Shown here one piece after another: positions 36,971-47,446 of a stretch of 50,089 bases of DNA (the first letter of the stretch is position 1; each line of letters opens with the position of its first letter). Source of the DNA: an uncultured beta proteobacterium. Lineage in GTDB: Bacteria; Pseudomonadota; Gammaproteobacteria; Burkholderiales; Burkholderiaceae_A. The DNA lies in the NCBI GenBank assembly GCA_902586195.1, contig CACIGF010000005.1:1-50089 (forward strand), written 5' to 3'. Under the pieces are notes generated by a model. The model made no database searches and was not told the DNA's origin. It saw only the letters and a list, made by a program, of their open reading frames with translations. The translations under genes and the position numbers were made by a program.

Positions 36971-37618
36971 ATGAAAACCTCTGTAAAAAATAATGTTAAT
37001 CGTTACCTTTTTAATGATGTGCAATTTGAGACTAGTGCTGCACATTTTTCCCAGTTTCCGACAATTGACTTGCCTGAAATTGCCATAGTTGGACGCTCTA
37101 ACGCAGGAAAGAGCTCTGTTTTAAACTGTATTTTCAACAGAAAAAAATTGGCCTTTACGGCGAAAGAACCAGGTAAAACACGATTACTAAACTTTTTTTC
37201 AGTTAGATGTAATGGGAAAGCCACAGCGCGAATGGTTGATCTGCCAGGATATGGCTACGCGAAAGTAGACAAATGCTTAAAAAAAAATTGGGAGCGAACA
37301 CTTCTTGATTTCATATTAACGCGGAAAATGTTAGTTGCGTCATTGATGATAACTGATTGTAGAAGACCACTGACAGAAACCGATGGAATTATGCTTGATA
37401 TTTTGCTTGAAAAAAAAATCCCATATCATGTACTTCTAAATAAATCAGATAAGCTTAATAACAGTGAAAAAATTGCTACTTTGGAAGAATGTAAAAAGGC
37501 TCTTGAGAAAATAGACGCGAAGTTTAAAATTAATGGAAGCTGTTCACTTTTTTCAGCTTCAAAAAAAGTGGGTTTAAAAGAACTTCAATTTAAACTTATG
37601 GAATGGCTAACTAGATAA
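36971..37618 (+). CDS. engB: Ribosome biogenesis GTPase EngB (YsxC/YihA)
   Basis: Essential GTPase needed for 50S assembly and division. The G1 loop is GRSNAGKSS (41-49), G2/G3 are KTRLLNF and DLPGYGYAKV, G4 is LNKSDKL and G5 is SASKKVG. The ATG at 36971 with AGGA 8 bases upstream is preferred to a TTG one codon earlier. The 215 residues are normal. hemB follows after 13 bases. Confidence 0.95.
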   Translation: MKTSVKNNVNRYLFNDVQFETSAAHFSQFPTIDLPEIAIVGRSNAGKSSVLNCIFNRKKLAFTAKEPGKTRLLNFFSVRCNGKATARMVDLPGYGYAKVDKCLKKNWERTLLDFILTRKMLVASLMITDCRRPLTETDGIMLDILLEKKIPYHVLLNKSDKLNNSEKIATLEECKKALEKIDAKFKINGSCSLFSASKKVGLKELQFKLMEWLTR

Positions 37619-37631
37619 GAGGACAATACAA

Positions 37632-38630
37632 ATGCAAGCGTACCCCTTTTACAGGCCGAGAAGATCTAGGCGGTGGAAATGGTCGAGAGAATTATTTGCG
37701 GAATCCAAATTGTGCACTAATGATTTGATTCAACCTTTCTTTTTATTAGACGGGAAGAAAAAGGAGGTAAATATTGAAAAGATGCCTGGGATCCAAAGAT
37801 ATTCAATCGATCGGCTATTTTATAAGTTAGAAGAAATCGAGGAGCTCAAGATTCCATTGGTTGCTATATTTCCCTGCCTCGAAGATCATTTGAAAACTAG
37901 TAATGGTGAAGAAGCGCTAAATGAGGACGGTTTGGTCTGCTCGACAATTAGGGAAATAAAAAAGCGGTTTCCTGGCATTGGAGTTATGGCAGATGTCGCT
38001 CTTGACCCTTACACTAATCATGGACAGGATGGTTTGATAGATGAAGCAGGAAATGTAATCAATGACGAGACCGTTCGTGTTTTGTGTAAACAGGCTCAAA
38101 TTCAGGCGGAGGCAGGAGCAGATGTGATTGCCCCATCCGATATGATGGATGGAAGAATCTTAGCAATAAGAAAGACTCTTGAGGATTTAAATAGAACAGA
38201 CACTCTTATTATGTCTTACGCTGCAAAATATGCATCAGCGTTTTATGGACCATTCAGAGATGCTGTATCATCAAAATTAGGAAAAACAGCATCAAAAAAA
38301 ACTTATCAAATGGATCCAAGAAATACTGACGAAGCATTGCGAGAAGCAACTCTGGATATTTTTGAAGGCGCCGATATGTTGCTTGTGAAGCCTGGCTTAC
38401 CATACTTAGATATCGTTTATCGGTTAAATGCAAAACTCGATATGCCGATATTTTCTTATCAAGTGAGCGGAGAATACGCAATGCTTAAGACGGCTGTAAT
38501 GCAATCCATGCTAGACGAGAAGGATGCTGTTTTAGAGTCCTTGATCTGCTTCAAGCGAGCAGGCTCTAGCGGGATAATTAGTTATTTTTCAATGCAGGCG
38601 GCCAAATGGATATTGAATTTAGAAAAATAA
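37632..38630 (+). CDS. hemB: Delta-aminolevulinic acid dehydratase HemB (porphobilinogen synthase)
   Basis: Joins two ALA molecules into porphobilinogen for heme synthesis. The two Schiff-base lysines lie in SYAAKYASAFYGPFRDAV and LLVKPGLPYLDIVYRL. The metal region DVALDPYTNHGQDGL has no cysteine cluster, so it is of the magnesium-type (non-zinc) group, as is common in Betaproteobacteria. The 332 residues are typical. A GAGGA ribosome site precedes the ATG. It is convergent with rplQ, 15 bases away. Confidence 0.96.
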   Translation: MQAYPFYRPRRSRRWKWSRELFAESKLCTNDLIQPFFLLDGKKKEVNIEKMPGIQRYSIDRLFYKLEEIEELKIPLVAIFPCLEDHLKTSNGEEALNEDGLVCSTIREIKKRFPGIGVMADVALDPYTNHGQDGLIDEAGNVINDETVRVLCKQAQIQAEAGADVIAPSDMMDGRILAIRKTLEDLNRTDTLIMSYAAKYASAFYGPFRDAVSSKLGKTASKKTYQMDPRNTDEALREATLDIFEGADMLLVKPGLPYLDIVYRLNAKLDMPIFSYQVSGEYAMLKTAVMQSMLDEKDAVLESLICFKRAGSSGIISYFSMQAAKWILNLEK

Positions 38631-38645
38631 ACCAATGTATTTACA

Positions 38646-39035
38646 TCAACTATCAGATTCTTTATCACCCTGAACTGAGCCCTTCTCCACAAATTCCATG
38701 AGCGCCATTGGTGCTTTGTCGCCAGACCTAAATCCATTTTTATAAATTCTCGTATAACCCCCCGGCCTATTTCCAAACCTTGGGCCAAGTTCCGAGAAAA
38801 GCTTTACCACATTGTTTCGGTCGCGAAGCCTGGAAAACGCTAATCTTTTATTTGCTAATGTTGGATTTTTACCCATTGTAATTAATGGTTCCAGTACTTT
38901 TCTTAGCTCCTTAGCCTTAGGTAAGGTAGTTCTAATACTCTCATGCTGAATTAAGGCATTAGCAAGGTTTCTAAACATCGCCAGTCTATGGCTAGAAGTC
39001 CTATTTAATTTACGCAACCCATGTCTATGTCTCAT
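38646..39035 (-). CDS. rplQ: 50S ribosomal protein L17
   Basis: Last gene of the alpha operon, 27 bases after rpo[21 protein letters not shown] is the standard L17 start, followed by [21 protein letters not shown]. The 129 residues include the usual GGYTRIYK loop and a short acidic tail. It converges on hemB with only 15 bases between, and no hairpin terminator was seen in that gap. Confidence 0.97.
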   Translation of the reverse strand: MRHRHGLRKLNRTSSHRLAMFRNLANALIQHESIRTTLPKAKELRKVLEPLITMGKNPTLANKRLAFSRLRDRNNVVKLFSELGPRFGNRPGGYTRIYKNGFRSGDKAPMALMEFVEKGSVQGDKESDS

Positions 39036-39062
39036 CTCTTCTCCGCAATTACAATCTAAATG

Positions 39063-40037
39063 TCAATGATCAAACCCTGCTGGTGGCCAATTCTCTAACT
39101 TCATGCCTAAAGTAAGTCCTTTGGTCGCGAGCACTTCTTTGATTTCATTAAGCGATTTTCTTCCAAGATTGGGCGTTTTAAGTAATTCGTTTTCCGTTCT
39201 CTGAATTAAATCTCCAATATAATATATGCTCTCAGCCTTTAAACAATTTGCTGATCTAACCGTCAATTCCAAATCATCCACTGGCCTCAGAAGCGTCGGA
39301 TCAAATTGCTGTCCTTGCGGCGGCTCATCTTCAGCCTCTGCCTGATCAAGAGCCGCAAAAACAGATAATTGCTCGACAAGTATTCTTGCTGCGTGCCTCA
39401 CTGCGTCCTCTGGGGTCAAAACGCCGTTTGTTTCAACCTCCATAACGAGTTTATCTAAATCCGTTCTCTGTTCAACCCTAGCATTTTCTACCATATAACT
39501 TACTCTTTTCACTGGAGAAAAAGTTGCATCTAGAACAACCTTACCGATTGTTTTTCCCTCCTCCTCCAATTGTTGTCTCAACGACCCCGGAACATAACCT
39601 CTACCTTTTTGCACTCTAATCTGTATGTCCAGTTCAGCATTATCCGACAGCCTTGCTAAAACGAGGTCCGGATTACAAACTTCTACGTCATGAGGTAATT
39701 CAAAATCACTAAGGACAAGATTTCCTGGCCCTGCTTTTTTGACCGATAAAGTTACGTCGCCTCTTCCTTCGAGCACAAAAACAGCCTCTTTAAGATTTAG
39801 AAGAATATCAACAACATCCTCCTGCACTCCTTCGATAGTACTATACTCATGTAAGACTCCTCCAATTTGTACTTCAGTGACGGCAAACCCTTCCATTGAG
39901 GATAAAAGAACTCTTCTTAAAGCATTACCAAGCGTATGACCGAACCCTCTTTCGAATGGCTCTAGCACGACTTTTGCATAGTTATCACTATGGAAATCAA
40001 CATCAATTATTTTTGGTTTTAAAAGGTGGTTCAACAT
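39063..40037 (-). CDS. rpoA: RNA polymerase alpha subunit
   Basis: Assembly platform of RNA polymerase. The N-terminal dimerisation domain (about 1-235) has [24 protein letters not shown] linker with EDEPPQGQQ leads to the C-terminal domain (about 250-324), containing [21 protein letters not shown] and [17 protein letters not shown], which contacts UP elements and activators. The 324 residues are normal. It lies between rpsD and rplQ in the alpha operon. Confidence 0.98.
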   Translation of the reverse strand: MLNHLLKPKIIDVDFHSDNYAKVVLEPFERGFGHTLGNALRRVLLSSMEGFAVTEVQIGGVLHEYSTIEGVQEDVVDILLNLKEAVFVLEGRGDVTLSVKKAGPGNLVLSDFELPHDVEVCNPDLVLARLSDNAELDIQIRVQKGRGYVPGSLRQQLEEEGKTIGKVVLDATFSPVKRVSYMVENARVEQRTDLDKLVMEVETNGVLTPEDAVRHAARILVEQLSVFAALDQAEAEDEPPQGQQFDPTLLRPVDDLELTVRSANCLKAESIYYIGDLIQRTENELLKTPNLGRKSLNEIKEVLATKGLTLGMKLENWPPAGFDH

Positions 40038-40072
40038 TAATTTTCCTAACTATTATTTTACTATCTTCAAAA

Positions 40073-40696
40073 TTACCTAGAGTACAACTCGACAATCAGA
40101 CTCTCATTAATATCGGGAGGCAAGTCGCCTCTATCTGGCACTCTCTTGTAAATTCCTTCCATTTTTTTCGCATCCACCGAAACCCAATCTGGTATACCAA
40201 TTTGTTCTGCCAGTTCAAGTGAAGACTTTACGCGCAGTTGGGCTTTAGCCTTTTCCACCAAACTTACGGTGTCATTAGGTTTGACCCTAGCTGAGGGTAT
40301 ATTATTTTTTTTACCGTTTAATAAAACGCCAGCATGACTAACGAGTTGTCGGGCTTCAGCTCTGGTAGAACCAAATCCCATTCTAAACACAACGTTGTCC
40401 AATCTCGATTCTAAGAGTTGTAGTAAAGTTTCTCCTGTATTTCCTCTCATTGAAGAAGCTTTCGCAAAATAATTTCTAAATTGTCTCTCTAGAGTTCCAT
40501 AAATTCGCTTTACCTTCTGCTTTTCCCTAAGTTGCTTACCATAATCCGAGGATCGTGCACCGGAAATCCTCCCATGTTGGCCTGGCTTACTATCTAACTT
40601 ACACTTAGACTCAAGGCCCCGACGAGCACTTTTGAGGTACAGGTCTGAAGCCTCCCGTCGAGATAACTTACATTTAGGTCCTAAATAACGTGCCAC
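40073..40696 (-). CDS. rpsD: 30S ribosomal protein S4
   Basis: Primary 16S rRNA-binding protein and, in E. coli, the translational repressor of the alpha operon. [22 protein letters not shown] opens the protein. The S4 RNA-binding domain is seen in [27 protein letters not shown]. The 207 residues are normal, and it retains Cys9 and Cys31 only, so no full zinc site. Confidence 0.98.
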   Translation of the reverse strand: MARYLGPKCKLSRREASDLYLKSARRGLESKCKLDSKPGQHGRISGARSSDYGKQLREKQKVKRIYGTLERQFRNYFAKASSMRGNTGETLLQLLESRLDNVVFRMGFGSTRAEARQLVSHAGVLLNGKKNNIPSARVKPNDTVSLVEKAKAQLRVKSSLELAEQIGIPDWVSVDAKKMEGIYKRVPDRGDLPPDINESLIVELYSR

Positions 40697-40715
40697 AGAT
40701 AAACTCCTTTCAAAA

Positions 40716-41111
40716 TTATATACGACGCTTTTTTGGAGGACGACAACCGTTGTGTGGAACAGGCGTCACATCTGAAATCTGGGTGATTCTAATCCCTAGG
40801 GCATTAAGGGCTCGAACGGTCGACTCTCTACCAGGACCAGGTCCCTTAATTCGGACCTCGATATTCTTAACACCACATTCAACAGCCACCTTGCCCGCTG
40901 ACTCCGCCGCTACTTGAGCCGCAAAAGGAGTACTTTTCCGGCTACCCTTAAATCCCGCACCACCACTCGTAGCCCAGCACAGAGCATTGCCTTGTCTATC
41001 TGTGATCGTAATTATTGTATTATTGAATGACGCATGAATGTGCGCGATTGCATCAGTAACATTTTTTCTTATCTTTTTCTTGCCTCTAGAGGATACCTGG
41101 TTTCGTGCCAT
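40716..41111 (-). CDS. rpsK: 30S ribosomal protein S11
   Basis: Platform protein of the 30S subunit. [21 protein letters not shown] and the ending [13 protein letters not shown]-type tail (here [13 protein letters not shown]) identify it. 131 residues, between rpsM (17 bases) and rpsD (19 bases). Confidence 0.98.
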   Translation of the reverse strand: MARNQVSSRGKKKIRKNVTDAIAHIHASFNNTIITITDRQGNALCWATSGGAGFKGSRKSTPFAAQVAAESAGKVAVECGVKNIEVRIKGPGPGRESTVRALNALGIRITQISDVTPVPHNGCRPPKKRRI

Positions 41112-41128
41112 TTCCTTTTACTCCATAT

Positions 41129-41494
41129 TTATTTTTTAAGAGTTATACTGCCTTTTCTAGGACCTTTTCTGGTTCTAGCATTAGTCCTAGTTCTTTGCCC
41201 TCTAACTGGCAAACCCCTTCTATGTCTAAGACCCCGGTAACAACCAAGATCCATCAGCCGCTTTACATTCATTGAAACTTCTCTTCTCAAGTCTCCCTCC
41301 GTGGGAGTCCTGGTTACCTCTGCCCTCAAATTTTCAAGCTCATCATCATTTAAATCTTTGACCTTTTTACTACAAGGTATATTTAAAGCCTTACATATCT
41401 CTCTTGCCCTAGATCGGCCGACTCCAAAAATCGACGTAAGGCCAATTTCTAAATGTTGATTACTAGGAATATTAATACCAGCTATTCGTGCCAT
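41129..41494 (-). CDS. rpsM: 30S ribosomal protein S13
   Basis: Head protein that contacts the P-site tRNA and bridges to the 50S subunit. [20 protein letters not shown] and the C-terminal [20 protein letters not shown] are canonical. 121 residues; first gene of the alpha part of the cluster, 21 bases after rpmJ. Confidence 0.98.
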   Translation of the reverse strand: MARIAGINIPSNQHLEIGLTSIFGVGRSRAREICKALNIPCSKKVKDLNDDELENLRAEVTRTPTEGDLRREVSMNVKRLMDLGCYRGLRHRRGLPVRGQRTRTNARTRKGPRKGSITLKK

Positions 41495-41515
41495 AAGTTT
41501 TCCTTGTCTCTGATT

Positions 41516-41629
41516 TTATCCTTGTCTTTGTTTGTGCCGTGGATCCTTGCAGATAATTCTCACGACTCTTTTTCTTTTTATAACTTTGCAGTTCCTACAA
41601 ATTTTTCTGACAGAAGCCATCACTTTCAT
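41516..41629 (-). CDS. rpmJ: 50S ribosomal protein L36
   Basis: Very short gene of 37 residues found by translating the gap between infA and rpsM. It reads [20 protein letters not shown] and ends [11 protein letters not shown]. The zinc ligands Cys11, Cys14, Cys27 and His33 are intact, so it is the zinc-containing form. It follows infA by 13 bases. Confidence 0.96.
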   Translation of the reverse strand: MKVMASVRKICRNCKVIKRKRVVRIICKDPRHKQRQG

Positions 41630-41642
41630 TTTTTTTCCTTTT

Positions 41643-41861
41643 TTACTTAACCCTGAATATAATCCTTGCTTTAGTTAAATCGTAAGGTGTCATCTCTACG
41701 GTCACTTTGTCGCCTGGTAAAATCCTAATATAATTCATTCTCATCTTTCCTGAAATGTGCCCTAATACTACGTGATCATTTTCCAACTTAACCCTAAAGG
41801 TAGCATTTGGAAGAGTCTCAATAATTTCTCCCTGCATTTGTATTGCATCATCTTTTGCCAT
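41643..41861 (-). CDS. infA: Translation initiation factor IF-1
   Basis: Occupies the 30S A site during initiation. The OB-fold protein starts [20 protein letters not shown] and is exactly 72 residues, the family length. A longer frame starts at 41882 inside secY, but ATG 41861 has AGGTGA just upstream and the correct N-terminus. Its location between secY and rpmJ is a betaproteobacterial trait; in enteric bacteria infA lies elsewhere. Confidence 0.97.
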   Translation of the reverse strand: MAKDDAIQMQGEIIETLPNATFRVKLENDHVVLGHISGKMRMNYIRILPGDKVTVEMTPYDLTKARIIFRVK

Positions 41862-41865
41862 CAAT

Positions 41866-43200
41866 TCACCTAAGAGCTCCACCCGTTTTGAAGCTTGATT
41901 TTTTCATCAAACTTTCATACTGCTGAGACATAATATAAGACTGCAACTGCGCCATAAAATCCATGGTAACTACAACGATAATTAGCAACGATGTGCCTCC
42001 AAAATAGAAAGGTATGTTATATCCAAACACAAGAAATTCCGGAAGCAAACAAACCCCAGTGATATATATTGCACCTATTAAAGTTAGTCTAACAAGCACC
42101 TTGTCGATGTACTTTGCTGTTTGGTCACCGGGTCTAATACCAGGAAGAAATGCACCACTTCTCTTCAGATTATCTGCCGTTTCTTTACTATTAAAGACAA
42201 GAGCCGTATAAAAAAAACAGAAAAATATAATCGCACAGGCATAAAGAGCTATGTAGAGCGGTTGGCCTGGTGACAATGAAGCAGCGAAATCAGCAAGCAA
42301 TGTTGCAACGCTAAAACTTTCCTCTTCAACACTAGCAGTAGAAGGCGAACCAAACCAAGAGGCTAGGGTGGCTGGAAACAAAATTATGCTCGAAGCGAAA
42401 ATTGGAGGAATCACACCCGCCATATTTAATTTTAATGGCAAATGTGATGACTGTCCTGCATACAACTTATTCCCCACTTGCTTTTTAGCGTAATTCACAG
42501 TGATTCTTCTTTGTCCACGTTCGACAAAACACACAAGGCTTGTAACCGCAATGACTAAAGCAACGACAAAAAGGGCAACTATAGGCAACATTGAACCGGT
42601 TCTTACTAGCTCAAATAATCCCCCCAATGAACTAGGCAACCCAGCTACTATCCCAGCAAATATAATTAGTGATATTCCGTTCCCCAACCCTCTCTCGGTA
42701 ATTTGCTCGCCCAACCACATCAAAAACATTGTTCCTGTAACTAAAGTAACAACAGTCGTAAATCTAAAGATAATCCCCGGGTCAATCACCAAACCGGGCT
42801 GCGACTCCAAAGCAACGGAGATACCCACTCCCTGCACGAGTGCCAAGCCAAGGGTCCCAATTCTCGTGTACTGAGAGATTTTTCTCCGCCCGGACTCTCC
42901 CTCTTTTTTGAGTGCTTCTAATGTCGGGGAGACTGCAGTCATTAATTGCATAATTATGGAAGCAGATATGTAAGGCATAATTCCAAGCGCAAAAATCGTA
43001 AATCTCGATAAAGCGCCTCCCGAAAACATATTAAATAAGCCAAGAATTCCACCTTCTTGTGATTTGAACAATGAACTAAGTTGATCTGGGTCAATCCCTG
43101 GAACGGGAATATGGGCTCCTAGACGATATACTAGGATTGCAAGAACCAAAAAAGCGATTCTGCGTCGAAGGTCACTAAATTTGTCTGAGCCAGAAGCCAT
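41866..43200 (-). CDS. secY: Preprotein translocase subunit SecY
   Basis: Channel subunit of the Sec translocon with ten membrane helices. [15 protein letters not shown] opens helix 1 and [22 protein letters not shown] follows; the cytoplasmic loop [13 protein letters not shown] and [16 protein letters not shown] are conserved. 444 residues. It lies 5 bases after rplO and 4 bases before infA. Confidence 0.98.
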   Translation of the reverse strand: MASGSDKFSDLRRRIAFLVLAILVYRLGAHIPVPGIDPDQLSSLFKSQEGGILGLFNMFSGGALSRFTIFALGIMPYISASIIMQLMTAVSPTLEALKKEGESGRRKISQYTRIGTLGLALVQGVGISVALESQPGLVIDPGIIFRFTTVVTLVTGTMFLMWLGEQITERGLGNGISLIIFAGIVAGLPSSLGGLFELVRTGSMLPIVALFVVALVIAVTSLVCFVERGQRRITVNYAKKQVGNKLYAGQSSHLPLKLNMAGVIPPIFASSIILFPATLASWFGSPSTASVEEESFSVATLLADFAASLSPGQPLYIALYACAIIFFCFFYTALVFNSKETADNLKRSGAFLPGIRPGDQTAKYIDKVLVRLTLIGAIYITGVCLLPEFLVFGYNIPFYFGGTSLLIIVVVTMDFMAQLQSYIMSQQYESLMKKSSFKTGGALR

Positions 43201-43205
43201 AAATC

Positions 43206-43661
43206 TTATTTACTCTCTTTTTCTTTAGTGCTTTCGATAGAACCACCAGCCTTTTCAATAGCTACCTTCACACCGCTTGAAACCGGTATATCTTGGACTT
43301 TTATAGGTTTTTTTATCGATCCAGATAGAAAAATTTTTACATTACGTGTCAAAGAAGACACCGCTCCACATTTTTTTAGCTCCGTTAAATTAACGGTACT
43401 AATTCCCAACCGATCGATATCTCCTAACCTAATTTGTTGAGTAAAGAAAGATTTAATCGACTTAAAGCCTCTCTTAGGAAGCCTTCTGTGTAAAGGCATC
43501 TGACCCCCTTCAAAGCCAACTTTATGGAAACCACCTGCCCTAGACTTTTGACCCTTATGACCACGTCCACAGGTTTTTCCCAAACCGGAACCAATACCCC
43601 GGCCTACCCTTTTTCTATTTTTGGTAGCCCCAGCTGAGGGCTTTATAGAATTTAACCTCAT
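43206..43661 (-). CDS. rplO: 50S ribosomal protein L15
   Basis: [20 protein letters not shown] is followed by [19 protein letters not shown] and [21 protein letters not shown], the canonical L15 N-terminal extension that reaches into the 23S core. 151 residues, 24 bases after rpmD. Confidence 0.98.
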   Translation of the reverse strand: MRLNSIKPSAGATKNRKRVGRGIGSGLGKTCGRGHKGQKSRAGGFHKVGFEGGQMPLHRRLPKRGFKSIKSFFTQQIRLGDIDRLGISTVNLTELKKCGAVSSLTRNVKIFLSGSIKKPIKVQDIPVSSGVKVAIEKAGGSIESTKEKESK

Positions 43662-43685
43662 TAACTTGATCCTCGCATTTTAATT

Positions 43686-43883
43686 TCAACTATCCCCAGA
43701 GACAACTTCCACCATGTATGAAACTTTATCTATCATGCCCCGCACACACGGGGTGTCTTCCAAGGTTCTCTGACTATTAATTTTTTTGAGACCAAGTCCC
43801 AAAAGGGTAGCTCTATGACTCTTATGTTTTCCGATAGAACTTTTAATTTGTTTAACAGTGATTGTATTTTTTTTTGGACCCAT
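43686..43883 (-). CDS. rpmD: 50S ribosomal protein L30
   Basis: 65-residue protein with [20 protein letters not shown] and [20 protein letters not shown], matching L30. It sits between rpsE and rplO as expected. Confidence 0.96.
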   Translation of the reverse strand: MGPKKNTITVKQIKSSIGKHKSHRATLLGLGLKKINSQRTLEDTPCVRGMIDKVSYMVEVVSGDS

Positions 43884-43895
43884 AGACTTTACCTT

Positions 43896-44414
43896 CTAAT
43901 TAACGATCTGTTCGACGGTCATTCCTCGTTTTTTCGCTATTTCTGATGGAGCATACATCATCCCTAACCCATTGAGAGTAGCTCGAACCAAATTGTAAGG
44001 GTTCGTTGATCCAAAACTCTTTGCAACAACGTCTGACACACCCATAACCTCAAATATTGCTCTCATGGGACCTCCAGCGATAATGCCTGTACCCTTCTCA
44101 GCCGGTGATATTAGAACCGAAGAGGCACCGTGTTTCCCTATAACACTATGATAAAAGGTACCTCCCTTCATCCTGATAAATATCATATTTTTTCTAGCTT
44201 CATCCATAGCCTTTTGCACAGCAAGAGGAACTTCCCGGGATTTACCCTTACCCATACCAACTTTTCCGTCACCATCACCAACCACGGTAAGTGCAGCAAA
44301 ACCCAATACTCTTCCACCTTTAACAACTTTTGTAACGCGATTGACCGCTATCATTTTTTCTCTTAAGCCATCATCTCTTTCTTCAGTGGCGACTTTAGCC
44401 TGCATTTTTGCCAT
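43896..44414 (-). CDS. rpsE: 30S ribosomal protein S5
   Basis: Body protein important for decoding accuracy. [19 protein letters not shown] and [20 protein letters not shown] are the diagnostic double-stranded RNA-binding segments. 172 residues, 16 bases after rplR. Confidence 0.98.
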   Translation of the reverse strand: MAKMQAKVATEERDDGLREKMIAVNRVTKVVKGGRVLGFAALTVVGDGDGKVGMGKGKSREVPLAVQKAMDEARKNMIFIRMKGGTFYHSVIGKHGASSVLISPAEKGTGIIAGGPMRAIFEVMGVSDVVAKSFGSTNPYNLVRATLNGLGMMYAPSEIAKKRGMTVEQIVN

Positions 44415-44430
44415 TAACTATTCCCTTTTT

Positions 44431-44796
44431 CTAAAATTCTAAGCCTGACTGTCTTGCCGCATCGGCCAATGCTTTGACCCTACCATGGAACATAAATCCA
44501 GACCGATCAAATGCAACTTTCTTAATGCCTTTTTCCTGAGCTTTTTTTCCCACCATCTCCCCAACTAAACTCGCTGCCTCCTTATTACCCCCACGCCCAG
44601 GTTTTCCTGTCAACTTATCCCTCATCTGGCTATCTAATGTAGAGACAGATACAATGATCTTACTTTTGTCGGAGCTTATTACTGAAGCATAAATATGCAA
44701 ATTTGTTCTATGCACCGTAAGCCTAGGTAACTCACTGTGCTCTATTCTAGCCCTAGTGGATTTCGATCGTCGGATTCGTGCTAATTTCTTTCTCAT
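44431..44796 (-). CDS. rplR: 50S ribosomal protein L18
   Basis: 5S rRNA-binding protein. [16 protein letters not shown] and the ending [21 protein letters not shown]-type tail are diagnostic. 121 residues; starts 2 bases after the rplF stop. Confidence 0.98.
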   Translation of the reverse strand: MRKKLARIRRSKSTRARIEHSELPRLTVHRTNLHIYASVISSDKSKIIVSVSTLDSQMRDKLTGKPGRGGNKEAASLVGEMVGKKAQEKGIKKVAFDRSGFMFHGRVKALADAARQSGLEF

Positions 44797-44798
44797 AG

Positions 44799-45335
44799 TT
44801 ATTTCTTTTTAGTTTCCTTGATTAAAACTATTTCATCCGAGTAACGAACCCCTTTACCTTTGTAGGGTTCAGGAGGACGGTAAGATCTAATCTCCGCTGC
44901 AACTTGACCAACTTTCTGTTTATCTGCACCAGAAATTATGATTTCGGTGGGGGAAGGAGTTGTTGCTTTTAATTCTTTAGGGATTTCATAATTGACCGGA
45001 TGAGAGAACCCTAATGCTAAATTTAAAACTGAACCTTTAGCCTGCGCCTTGTAGCCGACCCCTACTAAAGAAAGCTTTTTTTCAAAACCATTAGTGACAC
45101 CATGCACCATGTTGGAAACAAGAGAACGCATAGTTCCACTCATTGCTCTGCAATGGGAGCTCGAACCCAAGGGAGAAACATTGATCTCATTATTGTCTAT
45201 TTTTACTGCTAAGTCTGATTCGTTGTAAGACTGCAAAAGTATACCGTTTGGTCCTGAAACCTTAATAGTAGTTTTCTGGACCTCGACTTGCACCCCGGTT
45301 GGAATAGGTATCGGCATTTTGGCGATTCTTGACAT
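44799..45335 (-). CDS. rplF: 50S ribosomal protein L6
   Basis: Two-domain protein near the factor-binding site. MSRIAKMPIPIPTGVQVEVQ and the C-terminal RPPEPYKGKGVRYSDEIV are canonical. 178 residues, 15 bases after rpsH. Confidence 0.98.
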   Translation of the reverse strand: MSRIAKMPIPIPTGVQVEVQKTTIKVSGPNGILLQSYNESDLAVKIDNNEINVSPLGSSSHCRAMSGTMRSLVSNMVHGVTNGFEKKLSLVGVGYKAQAKGSVLNLALGFSHPVNYEIPKELKATTPSPTEIIISGADKQKVGQVAAEIRSYRPPEPYKGKGVRYSDEIVLIKETKKK

Positions 45336-45350
45336 ATTATTTACCTTTTT

Positions 45351-45746
45351 TTAGGAGACCATTCCGATAACTTCGCCACCCAAACCATCAGCCCGTGCTT
45401 TCCGGTCTGTCATGAGCCCTTTTGAGGTTGAGATAAGTGCAACTCCCAAACCATTCATAACCCTAGGGAGTGCATCTTTTCTTTTATAGACACGAAGACC
45501 AGGTTTGGAAACTCGCTCTATTCTTTCTATGACAGGTTGGCCCGCATAGTACTTAAGATCTATTTCTAGATTGAACTTTCCTTCTCCTTCAACAACTTTG
45601 TAATCATCAATGTATCCCTCTTGTTTCAAAAGAGAAGCAATTGAAACTTTTAATTTTGACGACGGCATTCTTACTTGAGCCTGATCAACCGCCTGTGCAT
45701 TTCTAATGCGGGTAAACATATCTGCTATTGGGTCACTCATACTCAT
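45351..45746 (-). CDS. rpsH: 30S ribosomal protein S8
   Basis: Binds helix 21 of 16S rRNA and, in E. coli, represses the spc operon by binding its mRNA near rpl[19 protein letters not shown] and the C-terminal [17 protein letters not shown] identify it. 131 residues. Another in-frame ATG lies two codons downstream, but the first matches betaproteobacterial S8. Confidence 0.98.
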   Translation of the reverse strand: MSMSDPIADMFTRIRNAQAVDQAQVRMPSSKLKVSIASLLKQEGYIDDYKVVEGEGKFNLEIDLKYYAGQPVIERIERVSKPGLRVYKRKDALPRVMNGLGVALISTSKGLMTDRKARADGLGGEVIGMVS

Positions 45747-45768
45747 ATTTAGAATTTTTCTCCTTTTT

Positions 45769-46074
45769 TTACCAACTTGCCTTCGTCAGGCCAGGAATTT
45801 CACCCTTAAATGCTATTTCTCTAAGCTTCCCTCTTCCTAAACCGAAAAGTTTGTATGTACCTCTGGGCCTGCCAGTTATCTCACATCTGTTACGTAGTCT
45901 AGTGGGGCTTGAATTTCTAGGAAGCAGTTGAAGGGCCAGCCTGGCTTCATATCTTTCTTCCTCAGACTTAGACATATCATTTATGATACTTTGCAAACTT
46001 AGTCGCTTCGACTTGTACTTTTCAACCAGTTTTTGACGCTTCTTCTCACGGTTGATTAATGATAATTTGGCCAT
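45769..46074 (-). CDS. rpsN: 30S ribosomal protein S14
   Basis: [20 protein letters not shown] gives the standard 101-residue start; a longer frame up to 46143 runs into rplE and is rejected. There is no CxxC pair, so it is the zinc-free long form. The end [20 protein letters not shown] is canonical, and AGGA is visible before the ATG. Confidence 0.97.
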   Translation of the reverse strand: MAKLSLINREKKRQKLVEKYKSKRLSLQSIINDMSKSEEERYEARLALQLLPRNSSPTRLRNRCEITGRPRGTYKLFGLGRGKLREIAFKGEIPGLTKASW

Positions 46075-46084
46075 AGGAGTCCTC

Positions 46085-46630
46085 CTAGGATTTTTTAAAA
46101 GGAAATCTAAATGACTCGAGAAGGGCCTTAGCTTCTCCATCATTACGGGCTGAAGTGGTGAAACAAATATCTAAGCCTCTCACTTTGTCAATTTTGTCAT
46201 ACTCAACCTCAGGAAAAATAATTTGCTCTTTAATTCCAAAACTAAAATTTCCCCTGCCATCAAAAGACTTTCCAGGAATACCTCTAAAATCTCTAACTCT
46301 AGGCAAAGCAACAGTGATAAGCCGATCTAAAAATTCGTACATCCTAATCCCTCTCAATGTTACTTTAGCGCCAATCGGCATTCCCTCTCGCAATTTAAAA
46401 CCAGCAATGGCTTTCCTGGCTTTTGTAACGATAGGCTTTTGGCCCGCAATATTGGCCAAATCACCAACCGCAGATTCAACCAACTTTTTATCTGTAACGC
46501 CTTCCCCTAAACCCATGTTAAGAGTAATTTTTTCAAATCTCGGAACCTGCATAGGACTTTTGTAACCAAACTTTGTCATTAATTCAGGTACAACATTTTC
46601 ATGGAATTGTTTTCTGAATCTAGCCATCAT
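46085..46630 (-). CDS. rplE: 50S ribosomal protein L5
   Basis: 5S rRNA-binding protein of the central protuberance. [36 protein letters not shown] and [16 protein letters not shown] are diagnostic. The ATG overlaps the rplX TGA (ATGATGA), so one of two adjacent ATG codons (46630 or 46627) is used. 181 residues. Confidence 0.98.
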   Translation of the reverse strand: MMARFRKQFHENVVPELMTKFGYKSPMQVPRFEKITLNMGLGEGVTDKKLVESAVGDLANIAGQKPIVTKARKAIAGFKLREGMPIGAKVTLRGIRMYEFLDRLITVALPRVRDFRGIPGKSFDGRGNFSFGIKEQIIFPEVEYDKIDKVRGLDICFTTSARNDGEAKALLESFRFPFKKS

Positions 46631-46959
46631 TTTTTGCCCACAGTATGTTGGACCTCACTCCCCGAGGAACGAAAAACTCTTACCTTATTACCGTCATCTT
46701 TAATTTTAATACTCACCTTGTCCTTCTTTCCTGTATCAGGATTAATTATCGCTAAGTTAGATATATGAATAGGCATTGTCTTACTGGTAATACCTCCCGG
46801 TTCGTTTTTATTAGGGTTAGGCTTCTGATGTTTTTTTACAATATTGACCCCTTCCACAACTACCCTATTTGTACCTGCCATGGCAGAAACTATACCCTTT
46901 TTACCTTTATCCTTCCCCGCAAGGACTAACACTTCATCGCCAGTTCTCAACTTATTCAT
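46627..46959 (-). CDS. rplX: 50S ribosomal protein L24
   Basis: Assembly initiator of the 50S subunit. [19 protein letters not shown] carries the KOW motif, with [10 protein letters not shown] further on. ATG 46959 is chosen because the upstream extension to 47001 runs into rplN and lacks similarity. 110 residues, slightly longer than the usual 104-105 at the C-terminus. Confidence 0.96.
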   Translation of the reverse strand: MNKLRTGDEVLVLAGKDKGKKGIVSAMAGTNRVVVEGVNIVKKHQKPNPNKNEPGGITSKTMPIHISNLAIINPDTGKKDKVSIKIKDDGNKVRVFRSSGSEVQHTVGKK

Positions 46960-46972
46960 AGACTTAGATACC

Positions 46973-47341
46973 TTAAATAACCTCGGGAGCCAACGAAACA
47001 ATCTTCATAAAGCGCTCTGTCCTGAGTTCTCGTGTAACAGGACCAAAAATTCTCGTGCCTAGGGGCTCCAGCTTTGCGTTTAGCAAAACAGCCGCATTGT
47101 TATCAAACTTAATTAAGGACCCATCATTACGCCTAACGCCCTTAGATGTCCTAACCACGATTGCATTATAAACTTCTCCTTTTTTTACCCTACCCTTAGG
47201 TGAAGCCTCTTTTATCGCGACCTTAATAATATCCCCTATCGATGCATATCTTCGCTTGGACCCTCCCAACACCTTAATACACATGACATCCTTCGCTCCC
47301 GAATTATCGGCAACGTTAAGTCTTGATTGCATCTGAATCAT
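46973..47341 (-). CDS. rplN: 50S ribosomal protein L14
   Basis: First gene of the spc part. [20 protein letters not shown] starts at ATG 47341 with an AGGA ribosome site, giving exactly 122 residues, the standard length; a longer frame from 47368 is rejected. [20 protein letters not shown] is canonical. Confidence 0.98.
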   Translation of the reverse strand: MIQMQSRLNVADNSGAKDVMCIKVLGGSKRRYASIGDIIKVAIKEASPKGRVKKGEVYNAIVVRTSKGVRRNDGSLIKFDNNAAVLLNAKLEPLGTRIFGPVTRELRTERFMKIVSLAPEVI

Positions 47342-47404
47342 CTTTAGTTCCTGTAAATATCTACCCAACTTATATCGTCAAATATAGTTTTGGGGCTCGC
47401 CTGA

Positions 47405-47426
47405 GCAACGTAATACACTACATTGC
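47405..47426. repeat. Imperfect 22-bp palindrome over the spc promoter -10
   Basis: GCAACGTA (47405-47412) and TACATTGC (47419-47426) are inverted copies with one mismatch around a 6-base centre. The element covers the -10 box of the promoter at 47415-47443, so it could be an operator or form a hairpin at the start of the message. No known regulator is assigned. Confidence 0.5.
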
Positions 47427-47443
47427 TTTTTTTTTGTTGTCAA
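47415..47443 (-). promoter_or_regulatory. Promoter of the spc/alpha part of the ribosomal cluster
   Basis: On the minus strand a perfect TTGACA (47438-47443) is followed after 17 bases by TAGTGT (47415-47420). It lies in the 105-base gap between the rpsQ stop and the rplN start, the widest gap in the ribosomal cluster and the place where the spc promoter lies in E. coli. The predicted start near 47408 leaves a leader of about 65 bases containing GCTCAGGCGAGC, a short hairpin. Confidence 0.68.
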
Positions 47444-47446
47444 TGA

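Noticed and set aside
41862-41882. Seven-codon upstream extension of infA
   Set aside because: It lies inside secY, and ATG 41861 with AGGTGA upstream gives the exact 72-residue IF-1.
42500-42874. 124-residue frame antisense to secY
   Set aside because: Thr/Pro/Asn-rich shadow of membrane helices; no supporting context.
46155-46565. 136-residue frame on the plus strand inside the ribosomal cluster
   Set aside because: Antisense to rplE, with no ribosome site and no recognisable domain.
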